Assembly: GCA_041890495.1 (NCBI GenBank)
Contig: CP169086.1
Location: forward strand, 3,472,001-3,536,000
Origin: Escherichia boydii
GTDB lineage: Bacteria > Pseudomonadota > Gammaproteobacteria > Enterobacterales > Enterobacteriaceae
Length of the DNA: 64,000 nt
Direction of reading: 5' to 3'
In this document: piece after piece, positions 8,651 through 18,048 of the stretch
Layout: the number at the start of each line of letters is the position of its first letter
How positions within the stretch are numbered: position 1 is the stretch's first letter
Translations under genes and position numbers: made by a program
Notes under the pieces: model-generated
What the model saw: the letters and a program-made list of their open reading frames with translations, nothing else
What the model was told of the DNA's origin: nothing
Database searches by the model: none

Positions 8651-8878
8651 TATTAACCTCCTGATTCAGCTAATCATTTTGATTTGCTTAACGTTGAGTA
8701 AAGTGTGCGCTCTGGTGAGAAAGGCATCAATTAAGCGTAGAGCGAAATCATTAGCCTGAGAGTAATAATCAAGGTAAATATTTGTGATCGGGATCAGTTC
8801 ATGTTTCGGAAAACCAGGCTAAACGGGGTACAATTCGGAAAGTATCGTTAATTTCCGACAAGAATCAGCATCGCGCTT
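8651..8878. promoter_or_regulatory. Divergent promoter region, mdcA / yheT
   Basis: A 228-base AT-rich gap between divergent mdcA (minus) and yheT (plus). It should hold the mdc operon promoter and the MdcR site, and a yheT promoter. The AT-rich segment 8665-8790 is where a LysR-type dyad would be expected, but I could not pick out one convincing T-N11-A palindrome. The only element I can state firmly is the AGGAGG ribosome-binding site of mdcA. Confidence 0.5.
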
Positions 8879-9901
8879 ATGACCCAAATCATTCCATCAG
8901 GCTTCGAGATTGCAGCCGAAGACAGCACTGAGTTCGTGCCCATGCGCGGCGTCGCCAATCGCCATTTGCAGACCATGCTGCCGCGACTGATCCGCCGCAA
9001 GGTTCAGTTCACCCCGCACTGGCAGCGGCTTGACCTGCCAGACGGTGATTTTCTGGATCTCGCCTGGAGCGAAGCGCCTGAACAGGCTCGCCATAAGCCG
9101 CGGCTGGTGGTTTTTCACGGTCTGGAAGGCAGCCTGCACAGCCCGTATGCTCACGGGTTAATTGAGGCAGCCAAAGCGCGCGGCTGGCTCGGCGTGGTGA
9201 TGCATTTTCGCGGCTGCAGCGGCGAACCGAATCGTCAGAAACGCATCTATCACTCGGGTGAAACCGAAGACGGCACGTGGTTTTTACACTGGCTGCGGGA
9301 CAACTTCGGCACCGTGCCCACCGCGGCCGTAGGCTACTCGCTGGGCGGAAATATGCTGGCCTGTCTGCTGGCCAAAGAGGGTGAAAGCGTCCCGCTGGAT
9401 GCCGCCGTCATTGTCTCCGCGCCGTTTATGCTGGAGCAGTGCAGCTACCACATGGATAAAGGTTTTTCCCGCGTCTATCAGCGCTACCTGCTCAACCTGC
9501 TGAAGGCCAACGCGGCGCGTAAGCTGAAGGCCTACCCGGACACCCTCCCGGTCAGCCTGCGTCAGCTGAAAAAAGTGCGCCGCATTCGCGAATTCGACGA
9601 CCTCATCACCGCGAAAATTCACGGCTTCGCCGATGCGATTGACTATTATCGTCAGTGCAGCGCCATGCCGTTGCTTAGCAAGATCACGCAGCCAACGCTG
9701 ATTATTCATGCCAAAGATGACCCGTTTATGGATCATCACTCGATCCCCGCTCAGGAATTCCTGCCCGACAACGTTCACTATCAGTTGACCGAGCACGGCG
9801 GCCACGTCGGGTTTATCGGCGGCACGCTGCGCCGCCCGAAAATGTGGCTTGAGGCGCGTATTCCTGACTGGCTAACCCCTTATCTGGACGGTGCAAAATG
9901 A
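8879..9901 (+). CDS. yheT: YheT, predicted alpha/beta hydrolase
   Basis: A 340-residue serine hydrolase of the YheT/ABHD1-3 family; the substrate in enterobacteria is unknown. Visible features are the oxyanion region FHGLEGSLHSPY (about residue 80), the nucleophile Ser154 in VGYSLGGNML, the acid in AKDDPFMD, and the catalytic His in TEHGGHVGF. The length is that of the E. coli protein, but the sequence differs at many positions, so this gene belongs to the non-E. coli background. The ATG of yheU overlaps its stop by four bases. It heads a short operon yheT-yheU-prkB. Confidence 0.92.
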   Translation: MTQIIPSGFEIAAEDSTEFVPMRGVANRHLQTMLPRLIRRKVQFTPHWQRLDLPDGDFLDLAWSEAPEQARHKPRLVVFHGLEGSLHSPYAHGLIEAAKARGWLGVVMHFRGCSGEPNRQKRIYHSGETEDGTWFLHWLRDNFGTVPTAAVGYSLGGNMLACLLAKEGESVPLDAAVIVSAPFMLEQCSYHMDKGFSRVYQRYLLNLLKANAARKLKAYPDTLPVSLRQLKKVRRIREFDDLITAKIHGFADAIDYYRQCSAMPLLSKITQPTLIIHAKDDPFMDHHSIPAQEFLPDNVHYQLTEHGGHVGFIGGTLRRPKMWLEARIPDWLTPYLDGAK

Positions 9902-10116
9902 TTATTCCCTGGCAGGATCTGGCTCCCGAAACGCTCGATAATCTGATTGAAAGCTTTGTATTACGCGAAGGCACCGATTATGGTGAACAGGAACGCTCGC
10001 TTGAGCAAAAGGTCAACGATGTTAAGCGCCAGCTGAAAAGCGGCGACGTGCTGCTGGTGTGGTCAGAACTGCATGAGACGGTCAATATCATGCCCCGCAA
10101 CGCGTTTCACGGCTGA
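9898..10116 (+). CDS. yheU: YheU, conserved small protein (UPF0270)
   Basis: A 72-residue conserved enterobacterial protein of unknown function beginning MIIPWQDLAPETLDNLIESF. Its ATG overlaps the TGA of yheT (ATGA), so it is probably translated by coupling. The central charged helix (EQERSLEQKVNDVKRQL) is conserved in the family. It differs from E. coli YheU at about a quarter of positions, unlike the following prkB. Function cannot be inferred beyond its constant position between yheT and prkB. Confidence 0.9.
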   Translation: MIIPWQDLAPETLDNLIESFVLREGTDYGEQERSLEQKVNDVKRQLKSGDVLLVWSELHETVNIMPRNAFHG

Positions 10117-10146
10117 TCTTCCACCCTTTTCAGTCATGGAGTTACT

Positions 10147-11016
10147 ATGTCTGCCAAACATCCGGTCATTGCGGTAACAGGATCCAGCGGCGCGGGGACC
10201 ACCACCACCAGCCTCGCGTTTCGTAAAATATTCGCGCAGTTAAATCTGCATGCAGCTGAGGTGGAAGGCGACAGTTTTCACCGTTACACCCGCCCGGAAA
10301 TGGACATGGCGATCCGCAAAGCGCGCGACGCCGGGCGGCATATCAGCTACTTCGGCCCCGAGGCTAACGACTTCGGCCTGCTGGAACAAACCTTCATTGA
10401 ATACGGTCAGAGCGGCAAAGGGAAATCTCGCAAATATCTGCATACCTACGACGAAGCCGTACCGTGGAATCAGGTACCGGGGACATTCACCCCCTGGCAA
10501 CCTTTACCGGAACCCACTGATGTACTGTTTTATGAAGGTTTACACGGCGGCGTAGTCACGCCACAGCATAACGTTGCGCAGCATGTGGACTTACTGGTCG
10601 GCGTGGTGCCTATCGTTAACCTTGAGTGGATTCAAAAACTGATCCGCGACACCAGCGAGCGCGGGCACTCACGAGAAGCAGTGATGGACTCAGTAGTGCG
10701 TTCAATGGAAGACTATATCAACTACATCACACCGCAGTTTTCCCGCACCCATCTTAACTTCCAGCGCGTTCCCACCGTCGACACTTCAAACCCGTTCGCG
10801 GCAAAAGGTATCCCGTCGCTCGATGAAAGCTTTGTGGTGATCCATTTTCGTAATCTGGAAGGGATCGATTTCCCCTGGCTGCTGGCGATGTTGCAAGGCT
10901 CATTCATTTCCCACATCAATACGTTAGTGGTACCGGGCGGCAAAATGGGTCTGGCAATGGAATTAATTATGCTGCCGCTGGTGCAACGATTGATGGAAGG
11001 AAAGAAAATCGAGTAA
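10147..11016 (+). CDS. prkB: PrkB, phosphoribulokinase-like P-loop protein
   Basis: A 289-residue protein of the phosphoribulokinase/uridine kinase family. The P-loop is GSSGAGTTTT at residues 12-21, followed by the Asp/Ser substrate region EGDSFHRYTRPEMD. E. coli has no Calvin cycle, so the true substrate is not known. The protein reads as E. coli PrkB throughout while the preceding yheT and yheU do not, so a change of ancestry lies near the start of this gene (between about 10.1 and 10.5 kb). A hairpin follows the stop. Confidence 0.9.
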   Translation: MSAKHPVIAVTGSSGAGTTTTSLAFRKIFAQLNLHAAEVEGDSFHRYTRPEMDMAIRKARDAGRHISYFGPEANDFGLLEQTFIEYGQSGKGKSRKYLHTYDEAVPWNQVPGTFTPWQPLPEPTDVLFYEGLHGGVVTPQHNVAQHVDLLVGVVPIVNLEWIQKLIRDTSERGHSREAVMDSVVRSMEDYINYITPQFSRTHLNFQRVPTVDTSNPFAAKGIPSLDESFVVIHFRNLEGIDFPWLLAMLQGSFISHINTLVVPGGKMGLAMELIMLPLVQRLMEGKKIE

Positions 11017-11028
11017 CTCTGCTATTAC

Positions 11029-11050
11029 GCCGGATAAAATACTATCCGGC
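11029..11050. terminator. Hairpin between convergent prkB and yhfA
   Basis: GCCGGAT at 11029-11035 pairs with ATCCGGC at 11044-11050 across an eight-base AT loop. It sits midway between the stops of the convergent prkB and yhfA genes and resembles half of an E. coli REP unit. It may protect or end both transcripts; no strong U-tract is present. Confidence 0.6.
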
Positions 11051-11070
11051 TTCACAACGGGATAGTTAAG

Positions 11071-11475
11071 TCACGCGGCAACCACTTCATACGAGTGAGT
11101 AATATTCACCGCTTTTTCCAGCATCAACGCCACTGAACAATATTTCTCGGCAGAGAGATCAACCGCACGCGCAACCGCTGCGTCTTTCAGGTCGCGACCG
11201 GTGACGATAAAATGCAGATTAATGTGCGTAAACAGGCGTGGTGCCTCTTCGCGGCGTTCAGAGGTCAATTTTACTTCACAATCGACCACATCCTGACGCC
11301 CTTTTTGCAGGATCGAAACCACATCGATGGCACTGCAACCACCCGCCGCCATCAACACCATTTCCATCGGACTTGGTGCTTTATCGCCTGAGTTGCCGTC
11401 CATTAAAATCTGATGACCAGAGGCGGATTCGCCCAGAAAAGTTAACCCTTCGACCCACTTCACTCGCGCTTGCAT
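11071..11475 (-). CDS. yhfA: YhfA, OsmC/Ohr-family protein
   Basis: A 134-residue OsmC-like protein. The family's two redox cysteines are visible, one in AAGGCSAIDVVSIL (about residue 49) and one in AEKYCSVALMLEKA (about residue 113), so hydroperoxide or sulfur chemistry is plausible, but the role of YhfA is not established. It reads as the E. coli protein. It is transcribed away from crp, and the 300-base region between them carries crp control elements. Confidence 0.9.
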   Translation of the reverse strand: MQARVKWVEGLTFLGESASGHQILMDGNSGDKAPSPMEMVLMAAGGCSAIDVVSILQKGRQDVVDCEVKLTSERREEAPRLFTHINLHFIVTGRDLKDAAVARAVDLSAEKYCSVALMLEKAVNITHSYEVVAA

Positions 11476-11776
11476 TTTTGCTACTCCACTGCGTCAATTT
11501 TCCTGACAGAGTACGCGTACTAACCAAATCGCGCAACGGAAGGCGACCTGGGTCATGCTGAAGCGAGACACCAGGAGACACAAAGCGAAAGCTATGCTAA
11601 AACAGTCAGGATGCTACAGTAATACATTGATGTACTGCATGTATGCAAAGGACGTCACATTACCGTGCAGTACAGTTGATAGCCCCTTCCCAGGTAGCGG
11701 GAAGCATATTTCGGCAATCCAGAGACAGCGGCGTTATCTGGCTCTGGAGAAAGCTTATAACAGAGGATAACCGCGC
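11476..11776. promoter_or_regulatory. crp promoter and leader region
   Basis: A 301-base region between divergent yhfA and crp. E. coli crp has a long leader and is autoregulated. A CRP-like site TGCAA-N6-TCACA lies at 11644-11659, in the position expected for the downstream autoregulatory site. The crp start is preceded by ACAGAGGATAACCGCGC, giving a GAGG ribosome-binding core. The region matches the E. coli layout. Confidence 0.65.
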
Positions 11777-12409
11777 ATGGTGCTTGGCAAACCGCAAACA
11801 GACCCGACTCTCGAATGGTTCTTGTCTCATTGCCACATTCATAAGTACCCATCCAAGAGCACGCTTATTCACCAGGGTGAAAAAGCGGAAACGCTGTACT
11901 ACATCGTTAAAGGCTCTGTGGCAGTGCTGATCAAAGACGAAGAGGGTAAAGAAATGATCCTCTCCTATCTGAATCAGGGTGATTTTATTGGCGAACTGGG
12001 CCTGTTTGAAGAGGGCCAGGAACGTAGCGCATGGGTACGTGCGAAAACCGCCTGTGAAGTGGCTGAAATTTCGTACAAAAAATTTCGCCAATTGATTCAG
12101 GTAAACCCGGACATTCTGATGCGTTTGTCTGCACAGATGGCGCGTCGTCTGCAAGTCACTTCAGAGAAAGTGGGCAACCTGGCGTTCCTCGACGTGACGG
12201 GCCGCATTGCACAGACTCTGCTGAATCTGGCAAAACAACCAGACGCTATGACTCACCCGGACGGTATGCAAATCAAAATTACCCGTCAGGAAATTGGTCA
12301 GATTGTCGGCTGTTCTCGTGAAACCGTGGGACGCATTCTGAAGATGCTGGAAGATCAGAACCTGATCTCCGCACACGGTAAAACCATCGTCGTTTACGGC
12401 ACTCGTTAA
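11777..12409 (+). CDS. crp: CRP, cyclic AMP receptor protein
   Basis: The 210-residue global regulator. Residues about 20-110 form the cyclic-nucleotide-binding barrel, with the cAMP signature [16 protein letters not shown]; the long dimer helix follows, and the C-terminal helix-turn-helix lies in [20 protein letters not shown] (about 168-190). It is intact and identical to E. coli as far as I recall, although CRP is nearly invariant across the family so this does not reveal ancestry. Targets likely present in this window include malT/malPQ, gntT and ppiA. Confidence 0.97.
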
Positions 12410-12420
12410 TCCCGTCGGAG

Positions 12421-12452
12421 TGGCGCGTTACCTGGTAGCGCGCCATTTTGTT
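12421..12452 (+). terminator. crp terminator
   Basis: Strong hairpin: GGCGCG at 12422-12427 and GCGCGCC at 12438-12444 with TTACC/GGTAG pairing inside, followed by ATTTTGTTT. It lies 12 bases after the crp stop and just before the yhfK start. Confidence 0.85.
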
Positions 12453-12459
12453 TCCCCCG

Positions 12460-14550
12460 ATGTGGCGCAGACTGATTTATCACCCCGATATCAACTATGC
12501 ACTTCGACAAACGCTGGTGCTATGTTTGCCCGTGGCCGTTGGGTTAATGCTTGGCGAATTACGATTCGGTCTGCTCTTCTCCCTCGTTCCTGCCTGTTGC
12601 AATATTGCGGGCCTTGATACGCCTCATAAACGTTTTTTCAAACGCTTAATCATTGGTGCGTCGCTGTTTGCCACCTGTAGCTTGCTGACACAGCTACTAC
12701 TGGCAAAAGATGTTCCCCTGCCCTTTTTGCTGACCGGATTAACGCTGGTACTTGGCGTCACTGCTGAGCTGGGGCCATTGCACGCAAAATTGCTTCCTGC
12801 ATCGCTGCTCGCCGCCATTTTTACCCTCAGTTTGGCGGGATACATGCCGGTCTGGGAACCGTTGCTCATCTATGCGTTGGGCACTCTCTGGTACGGATTG
12901 TTTAACTGGTTTTGGTTCTGGATCTGGCGCGAACAACCGCTGCGCGAGTCACTAAGTCTGCTGTACCGTGAACTGGCAGATTATTGTGAAGCCAAATACA
13001 GCCTGCTTACCCAGCACACCGACCCTGAAAAAGCGCTGCCGCCGCTGCTGGTGCGCCAGCAAAAAGCGGTCGATCTAATTACCCAGTGCTATCAGCAAAT
13101 GCATATGCTTTCCGCGCAAAATAATACTGACTACAAGCGGATGCTGCGTATTTTCCAGGAGGCGCTGGATTTACAGGAACATATTTCGGTCAGTTTGCAT
13201 CAGCCGGAAGAGGTGCAAAAGCTGGTCGAGCGTAGCCATGCGGAAGAAGTTATCCGCTGGAATGCGCAAACCGTCGCCGCTCGCCTGCGCGTGCTGGCTG
13301 ATGACATTCTTTACCATCGCCTGCCAACGCGTTTTACGATGGAAAAGCAAATTGGCGCACTGGAAAAAATCGCCCGCCAGCATCCGGATAATCCGGTTGG
13401 GCAATTCTGCTACTGGCATTTCAGCCGCATCGCCCGCGTGCTGCGCACCCAAAAACCGCTCTATGCCCGTGACTTACTGGCCGATAAACAGCGGCGAATG
13501 CCATTACTTCCGGCGCTGAAAAGTTATCTGTCACTAAAGTCTCCGGCGCTACGCAATGCCGGACGACTCAGTGTGATGTTAAGCGTTGCCAGCCTGATGG
13601 GCACCGCGCTGCATCTGCCGAAGTCGTACTGGATCCTGATGACGGTATTGCTGGTGACACAAAATGGCTATGGCGCAACCCGTCTGAGGATTGTGAATCG
13701 CTCCGTGGGAACCGTGGTCGGGTTAATCATTGCGGGCGTGGCGCTGCACTTTAAAATTCCCGAAGGTTACACCCTGACGTTGATGCTGATTACCACCCTC
13801 GCCAGCTACCTGATATTGCGCAAAAACTACGGCTGGGCGACGGTCGGTTTTACTATTACCGCAGTGTATACCCTGCAACTATTGTGGTTGAACGGCGAGC
13901 AATACATCCTTCCGCGTCTTATCGATACCATTATTGGTTGTTTAATTGCTTTCGGCGGTACTGTCTGGCTGTGGCCGCAGTGGCAGAGCGGGTTATTGCG
14001 TAAAAACGCCCATGATGCTTTAGAAGCCTATCAGGAAGCGATTCGCTTGATTCTTAGCGAGGATCCGCAACCTACGCCACTGGCCTGGCAGCGAATGCGG
14101 GTAAATCAGGCACATAACACTCTGTATAACTCATTGAATCAGGCGATGCAGGAACCGGCGTTTAACAGCCATTATCTGGCAGATATGAAACTGTGGGTAA
14201 CGCACAGCCAGTTTATTGTTGAGCATATTAATGCCATGACCACGCTGGCGCGGGAACACCGGGCATTGCCACCTGAACTGGCACAAGAGTATTTACAGTC
14301 TTGTGAAATCGCCATTCAGCGTTGTCAGCAGCGACTGGAGTATGACGAACCGGGTAGTTCTGGCGATGCCAATATCATGGATGCGCCGGAGATGCAGCCG
14401 CACGAAGGCGCGGCAGGTACGCTGGAGCAGCATTTACAGCGGGTTATTGGTCATCTGAACACCATGCACACCATTTCGTCGATGGCATGGCGTCAGCGAC
14501 CGCATCACGGGATTTGGCTGAGTCGCAAGTTGCGGGATTCGAAGGCGTAA
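12460..14550 (+). CDS. yhfK: YhfK, predicted inner-membrane efflux-like protein (FUSC/YccS family)
   Basis: A 696-residue membrane protein with the two-block layout of the YccS/YhfK/AaeB family: about five N-terminal hydrophobic helices (residues 15-155), a long cytoplasmic helical domain, a second membrane block (about residues 375-515), and a C-terminal soluble part. The substrate is unknown; related proteins act in aromatic acid export. I use the ATG giving MWRRLIYHPD; a TTG four codons upstream is possible but lies in the crp terminator. It reads as E. coli, with lower GC than the mdc region. Confidence 0.9.
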   Translation: MWRRLIYHPDINYALRQTLVLCLPVAVGLMLGELRFGLLFSLVPACCNIAGLDTPHKRFFKRLIIGASLFATCSLLTQLLLAKDVPLPFLLTGLTLVLGVTAELGPLHAKLLPASLLAAIFTLSLAGYMPVWEPLLIYALGTLWYGLFNWFWFWIWREQPLRESLSLLYRELADYCEAKYSLLTQHTDPEKALPPLLVRQQKAVDLITQCYQQMHMLSAQNNTDYKRMLRIFQEALDLQEHISVSLHQPEEVQKLVERSHAEEVIRWNAQTVAARLRVLADDILYHRLPTRFTMEKQIGALEKIARQHPDNPVGQFCYWHFSRIARVLRTQKPLYARDLLADKQRRMPLLPALKSYLSLKSPALRNAGRLSVMLSVASLMGTALHLPKSYWILMTVLLVTQNGYGATRLRIVNRSVGTVVGLIIAGVALHFKIPEGYTLTLMLITTLASYLILRKNYGWATVGFTITAVYTLQLLWLNGEQYILPRLIDTIIGCLIAFGGTVWLWPQWQSGLLRKNAHDALEAYQEAIRLILSEDPQPTPLAWQRMRVNQAHNTLYNSLNQAMQEPAFNSHYLADMKLWVTHSQFIVEHINAMTTLAREHRALPPELAQEYLQSCEIAIQRCQQRLEYDEPGSSGDANIMDAPEMQPHEGAAGTLEQHLQRVIGHLNTMHTISSMAWRQRPHHGIWLSRKLRDSKA

Positions 14551-14564
14551 TGCAGGCTAAACCA

Positions 14565-14592
14565 TCGGATAAGGCATTCACGCCGCATCCGA
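14565..14592. repeat. REP element, E. coli type
   Basis: A single REP unit (TCGGATAAGGCATTCACGCC followed by GCATCCGAC) in the 66-base gap between convergent yhfK and argD. It is the E. coli-type sequence, supporting E. coli ancestry of this block. Confidence 0.8.
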
Positions 14593-14616
14593 CATCTTTT
14601 GCCTGATGCTTCGTAT

Positions 14617-15837
14617 TTACGCCCCAACCACCTTCGCCACCGCGTGGGCGAAACGTTGCATCCCTTCATCGATATCCGCATCTTCCACCACCAGCGACGG
14701 TGCAAAACGCATCACATCCGGTCCGGCATTCAGCACCATTACGCCAGCCTCTGCGCCCGCATACAGGAAATCACGCGCCCGACCTTTGTACTGTGGTTTC
14801 AGCTCTGCGCCAATCAACAGCCCCATACCGCGAATATCGCTAAATACATCGTACTGCTGATCGATCTTCTGCAGATGGTCAACAAAACGCTGGCGTTTCG
14901 CCTGAATGCCTTCCAGCACTTCAGGGGTATTGATGATATCAAACGCCGCCCCCGCTACTGCACAGGCCAGAGGATTACCGCCGTAGGTGGAACCGTGAGA
15001 ACCAGGATGAAACGCAGAAGCAATTTCCGCCGTGGTCAGCATGGCGCTAATCGGGAAGCCGCCGCCTAACGCTTTCGCAGAGGTCAGAATATCCGGCGTA
15101 ACGCCGTAGTGCATGTAAGCAAACAAATCGCCGGTCCGCCCCATCCCGCACTGCACTTCATCAAACACCAATAATGCCTGATGTTGATCGCACAGCTCGC
15201 GCAAGCCCTGCAAAAACTCTGGCGTCGCTGCCGTCACACCGCCCTCGCCCTGGATCGGCTCAACCACCACCGCACAGGTGTGATCATCCATCACCGCTTT
15301 CACTGCATGGAGATCGTTAAAGGGAACGTGGATGATGTCTGCCGGTTTCGGCCCAAAGCCGTCGGAATATTTTGGCTGCCCACCCACCGAAACGGTAAAC
15401 AGCGAGCGACCATGAAAAGCGTTATGGAAGGCAATAATTTTGGTTTTGAACGGGCTATGACGCACACAGGCGTAATGGCGTGCCAGTTTAAAGGCGGTTT
15501 CGTTAGCTTCCGTGCCGGAGTTCATAAACACCACGCGTTCGGCAAACGTTGCCTCAATCAGTTTACGCCCAAGACGCAGCGCCGGTTCATTGGTGAAAAC
15601 GTTACTGATATGCCACAGAGTTTCGCCCTGGGTTTTTAACGCGTTCACCAGCGCAGGATGGCAATGGCCCAACGCCGTAACTGCAATGCCACCCGCGAAA
15701 TCGACATACTCCTTGCCTTGCTGATCCCAGATTCGGCTGCCCTGACCTTTTACCGGAATAAACTCTGCCGGAGCATAAATCGGCAGGATCACTTCATCGA
15801 AAGTCGCGCGTGTAATTGCTGTTTGTTCAATTGCCAT
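14617..15837 (-). CDS. argD: ArgD, acetylornithine/succinyldiaminopimelate aminotransferase
   Basis: A 406-residue class III PLP aminotransferase serving both arginine synthesis (N-acetylornithine) and lysine synthesis (N-succinyl-diaminopimelate). The PLP motif is LLVFDEVQCGMGRTGDLFAY, and the Schiff-base lysine is in LTSAKALGGGFPISAM. The gene reads as E. coli ArgD from end to end, whereas the adjacent pabA differs, so the block of E. coli type ends between argD and pabA. The AT-rich upstream region is the expected place for arginine-repressor boxes. Confidence 0.96.
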   Translation of the reverse strand: MAIEQTAITRATFDEVILPIYAPAEFIPVKGQGSRIWDQQGKEYVDFAGGIAVTALGHCHPALVNALKTQGETLWHISNVFTNEPALRLGRKLIEATFAERVVFMNSGTEANETAFKLARHYACVRHSPFKTKIIAFHNAFHGRSLFTVSVGGQPKYSDGFGPKPADIIHVPFNDLHAVKAVMDDHTCAVVVEPIQGEGGVTAATPEFLQGLRELCDQHQALLVFDEVQCGMGRTGDLFAYMHYGVTPDILTSAKALGGGFPISAMLTTAEIASAFHPGSHGSTYGGNPLACAVAGAAFDIINTPEVLEGIQAKRQRFVDHLQKIDQQYDVFSDIRGMGLLIGAELKPQYKGRARDFLYAGAEAGVMVLNAGPDVMRFAPSLVVEDADIDEGMQRFAHAVAKVVGA

Positions 15838-15922
15838 CTCATGATCACCCTGTTACGCATAAACAAATGTGAAATTATAACCACAAAATATGCATAAAAA
15901 ATCACTAAATGGCAATCAGAAA
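15838..15922 (-). promoter_or_regulatory. argD promoter with possible ArgR boxes
   Basis: An 85-base AT-rich gap between pabA and argD. Stretches such as AAATGTGAAATTATAACC (about 15865-15882) and ATATGCATAAAAAATCAC (about 15888-15905) resemble the loose 18-base ARG box and are spaced close together, as ArgR sites usually are. Known E. coli argD regulation by ArgR supports this, but the matches are weak by eye. Confidence 0.45.
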
Positions 15923-16486
15923 TCAGCGATGCAGGAAATTAGCCAGCAGTTGATGTCCTTGTTCGCTAAGAATACTTTCTGGATGGAACTGCACACCTTC
16001 CAGATCCCACTGGCGATGGCGAATCCCCATAATCTCGCGGGTTTCGCTCCAGGCCGTCACGTCAAAGCAGTCGGGCAGCGTCGGCGGGTCAATCACCAGC
16101 GAGTGGTAACGCGTCACGGTTAACGGATTATTGAGCCCCTTGAACACCCCCGTACCCGCGTGCGTGACCGGCGAGGTTTTACCGTGCATCACTTTGGCGG
16201 CGCGCACGATGGTGGCACCAAACGCCTGGGCAATCGCCTGATGGCCCAGACAGACGCCCAGGATCGGCAATTTGCCGGCATAGTGCTGGATAACCTCCAG
16301 CGAAATACCCGACTCCGACGGGGTGCAGGGCCCCGGTGAAATCACGATTTTCTGAGGAGCCAGCGTCTCGATATCGGCGAGATCGATCTCGTCGTTGCGA
16401 CGAACAACCACCTCTGCACCCAGTTCACAAAAATACTGGTAAAGGTTCCAGGTGAAGGAATCGTAGTTATCAATCAGCAGAATCAT
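15923..16486 (-). CDS. pabA: PabA, aminodeoxychorismate synthase glutaminase subunit
   Basis: A 187-residue class I glutamine amidotransferase that supplies ammonia to PabB in p-aminobenzoate (folate) synthesis. The nucleophile Cys79 is in LGVCLGHQ, and the catalytic His and Glu are in GVQFHPESI near the C-terminus. The length is normal. Residues 20-120 differ from E. coli at many places (for example AEVVVRRNDEIDLADIETL), but the last 40 residues are the same, so ancestry may change within the 3' third (about 15.95-16.1 kb). Confidence 0.95.
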   Translation of the reverse strand: MILLIDNYDSFTWNLYQYFCELGAEVVVRRNDEIDLADIETLAPQKIVISPGPCTPSESGISLEVIQHYAGKLPILGVCLGHQAIAQAFGATIVRAAKVMHGKTSPVTHAGTGVFKGLNNPLTVTRYHSLVIDPPTLPDCFDVTAWSETREIMGIRHRQWDLEGVQFHPESILSEQGHQLLANFLHR

Positions 16487-16516
16487 GGCGGCTCCCGAAA
16501 AAAATGCCGCCCTATT

Positions 16517-17101
16517 CTACTCAGATTCCCGCGCTTCGCTCACTACTTTGGCAAAGATAGCGTTTAGCGCGGTTAAATCACCCGTTGCGCCGCTGCGGTT
16601 AGCCGCCACCCACTGTTCGGGATCGATATCGCGCCAGTCCAGCGCGTAGCCCGCGTGGAGCGCCAGCTGCTCGAAGAACACGCGCTGGGCAATACCGTTG
16701 CCGCGCATAAAAGGATGCAGCATGTTGATTTCGCAGTAATAGTGGCTAACCCGGTCAACAAACGCCGCTTTCTCAAGAACCACGAGATACTTTTCGCTTT
16801 CCAGCGCCGCCATCAGCTCATTACCCATTTTTTCGATGTATTCGAAATGGCAGAAGGGAATATCACCCTTGAAAATATCGTCGGTACGGAACTCGCCTGC
16901 CCGCTTCATCTCTCTGCGGTAGAGATGGCGGTGAATAAGGCACAGATGGGGTAACCCGGGCGCGGAAGGCCCAAGCTCCAGGGTCTCAATGTCGGGATCC
17001 GATGGACCATTACCTTTCTCAAGGAGACAACTGGCCTGAAAGTTGACGCTACGCTGAAGCTCCCAGAGACGGGACTTTTGCTTATCGGTGAGTTTCTTCA
17101 C
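16517..17101 (-). CDS. YhfG-Fic fusion: antitoxin N-terminus joined to a truncated Fic protein
   Basis: A 194-residue frame. Residues 1-28 (MKKLTDKQKSRLWELQ..., ending SCLLE) match the start of YhfG, the small antitoxin normally encoded separately just upstream of fic. From about residue 38 (ETLELGP) onward the protein is Fic. Compared with E. coli it lacks the second half of YhfG and about the first 45 residues of Fic, consistent with one internal deletion of some 220 bases that kept the frame. The Fic catalytic motif HPFMRGNGIAQR is at 129-140 and the flap GDIPFCHF near 79-86. The antitoxin inhibition motif SxxxE(G) survives as S24-E28. The usual Trp of the WAG motif is Arg here. Normally Fic transfers AMP to target proteins. 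Whether this fusion is an active, self-inhibited enzyme or a dead remnant cannot be told. Confidence 0.8.
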   Translation of the reverse strand: MKKLTDKQKSRLWELQRSVNFQASCLLEKGNGPSDPDIETLELGPSAPGLPHLCLIHRHLYRREMKRAGEFRTDDIFKGDIPFCHFEYIEKMGNELMAALESEKYLVVLEKAAFVDRVSHYYCEINMLHPFMRGNGIAQRVFFEQLALHAGYALDWRDIDPEQWVAANRSGATGDLTALNAIFAKVVSEARESE

Positions 17102-17174
17102 TTGATGCCTCCCTGAACGTGTCCATTTGCCACAAGTATAAGCGGCAAATCCGGGTTACGCCGGGAGAGCAGAA

Positions 17175-17196
17175 GCGCGGGCAAGATTGCCCGCGC
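17175..17196 (-). terminator. Hairpin after ppiA
   Basis: GCGCGGGCAA / TTGCCCGCGC forms a near-perfect 10-base stem with a two-base loop, ten bases after the ppiA stop. There is no clear U-tract after it, so it may be a stability hairpin rather than a full terminator. Confidence 0.7.
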
Positions 17197-17205
17197 GAGA
17201 AATCA

Positions 17206-18048
<843 letters not shown>

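Noticed and set aside
12448..12459. Alternative TTG start for yhfK
   Set aside because: It lies in the crp terminator and the ATG at 12460 gives the known start MWRRLIYHPD.
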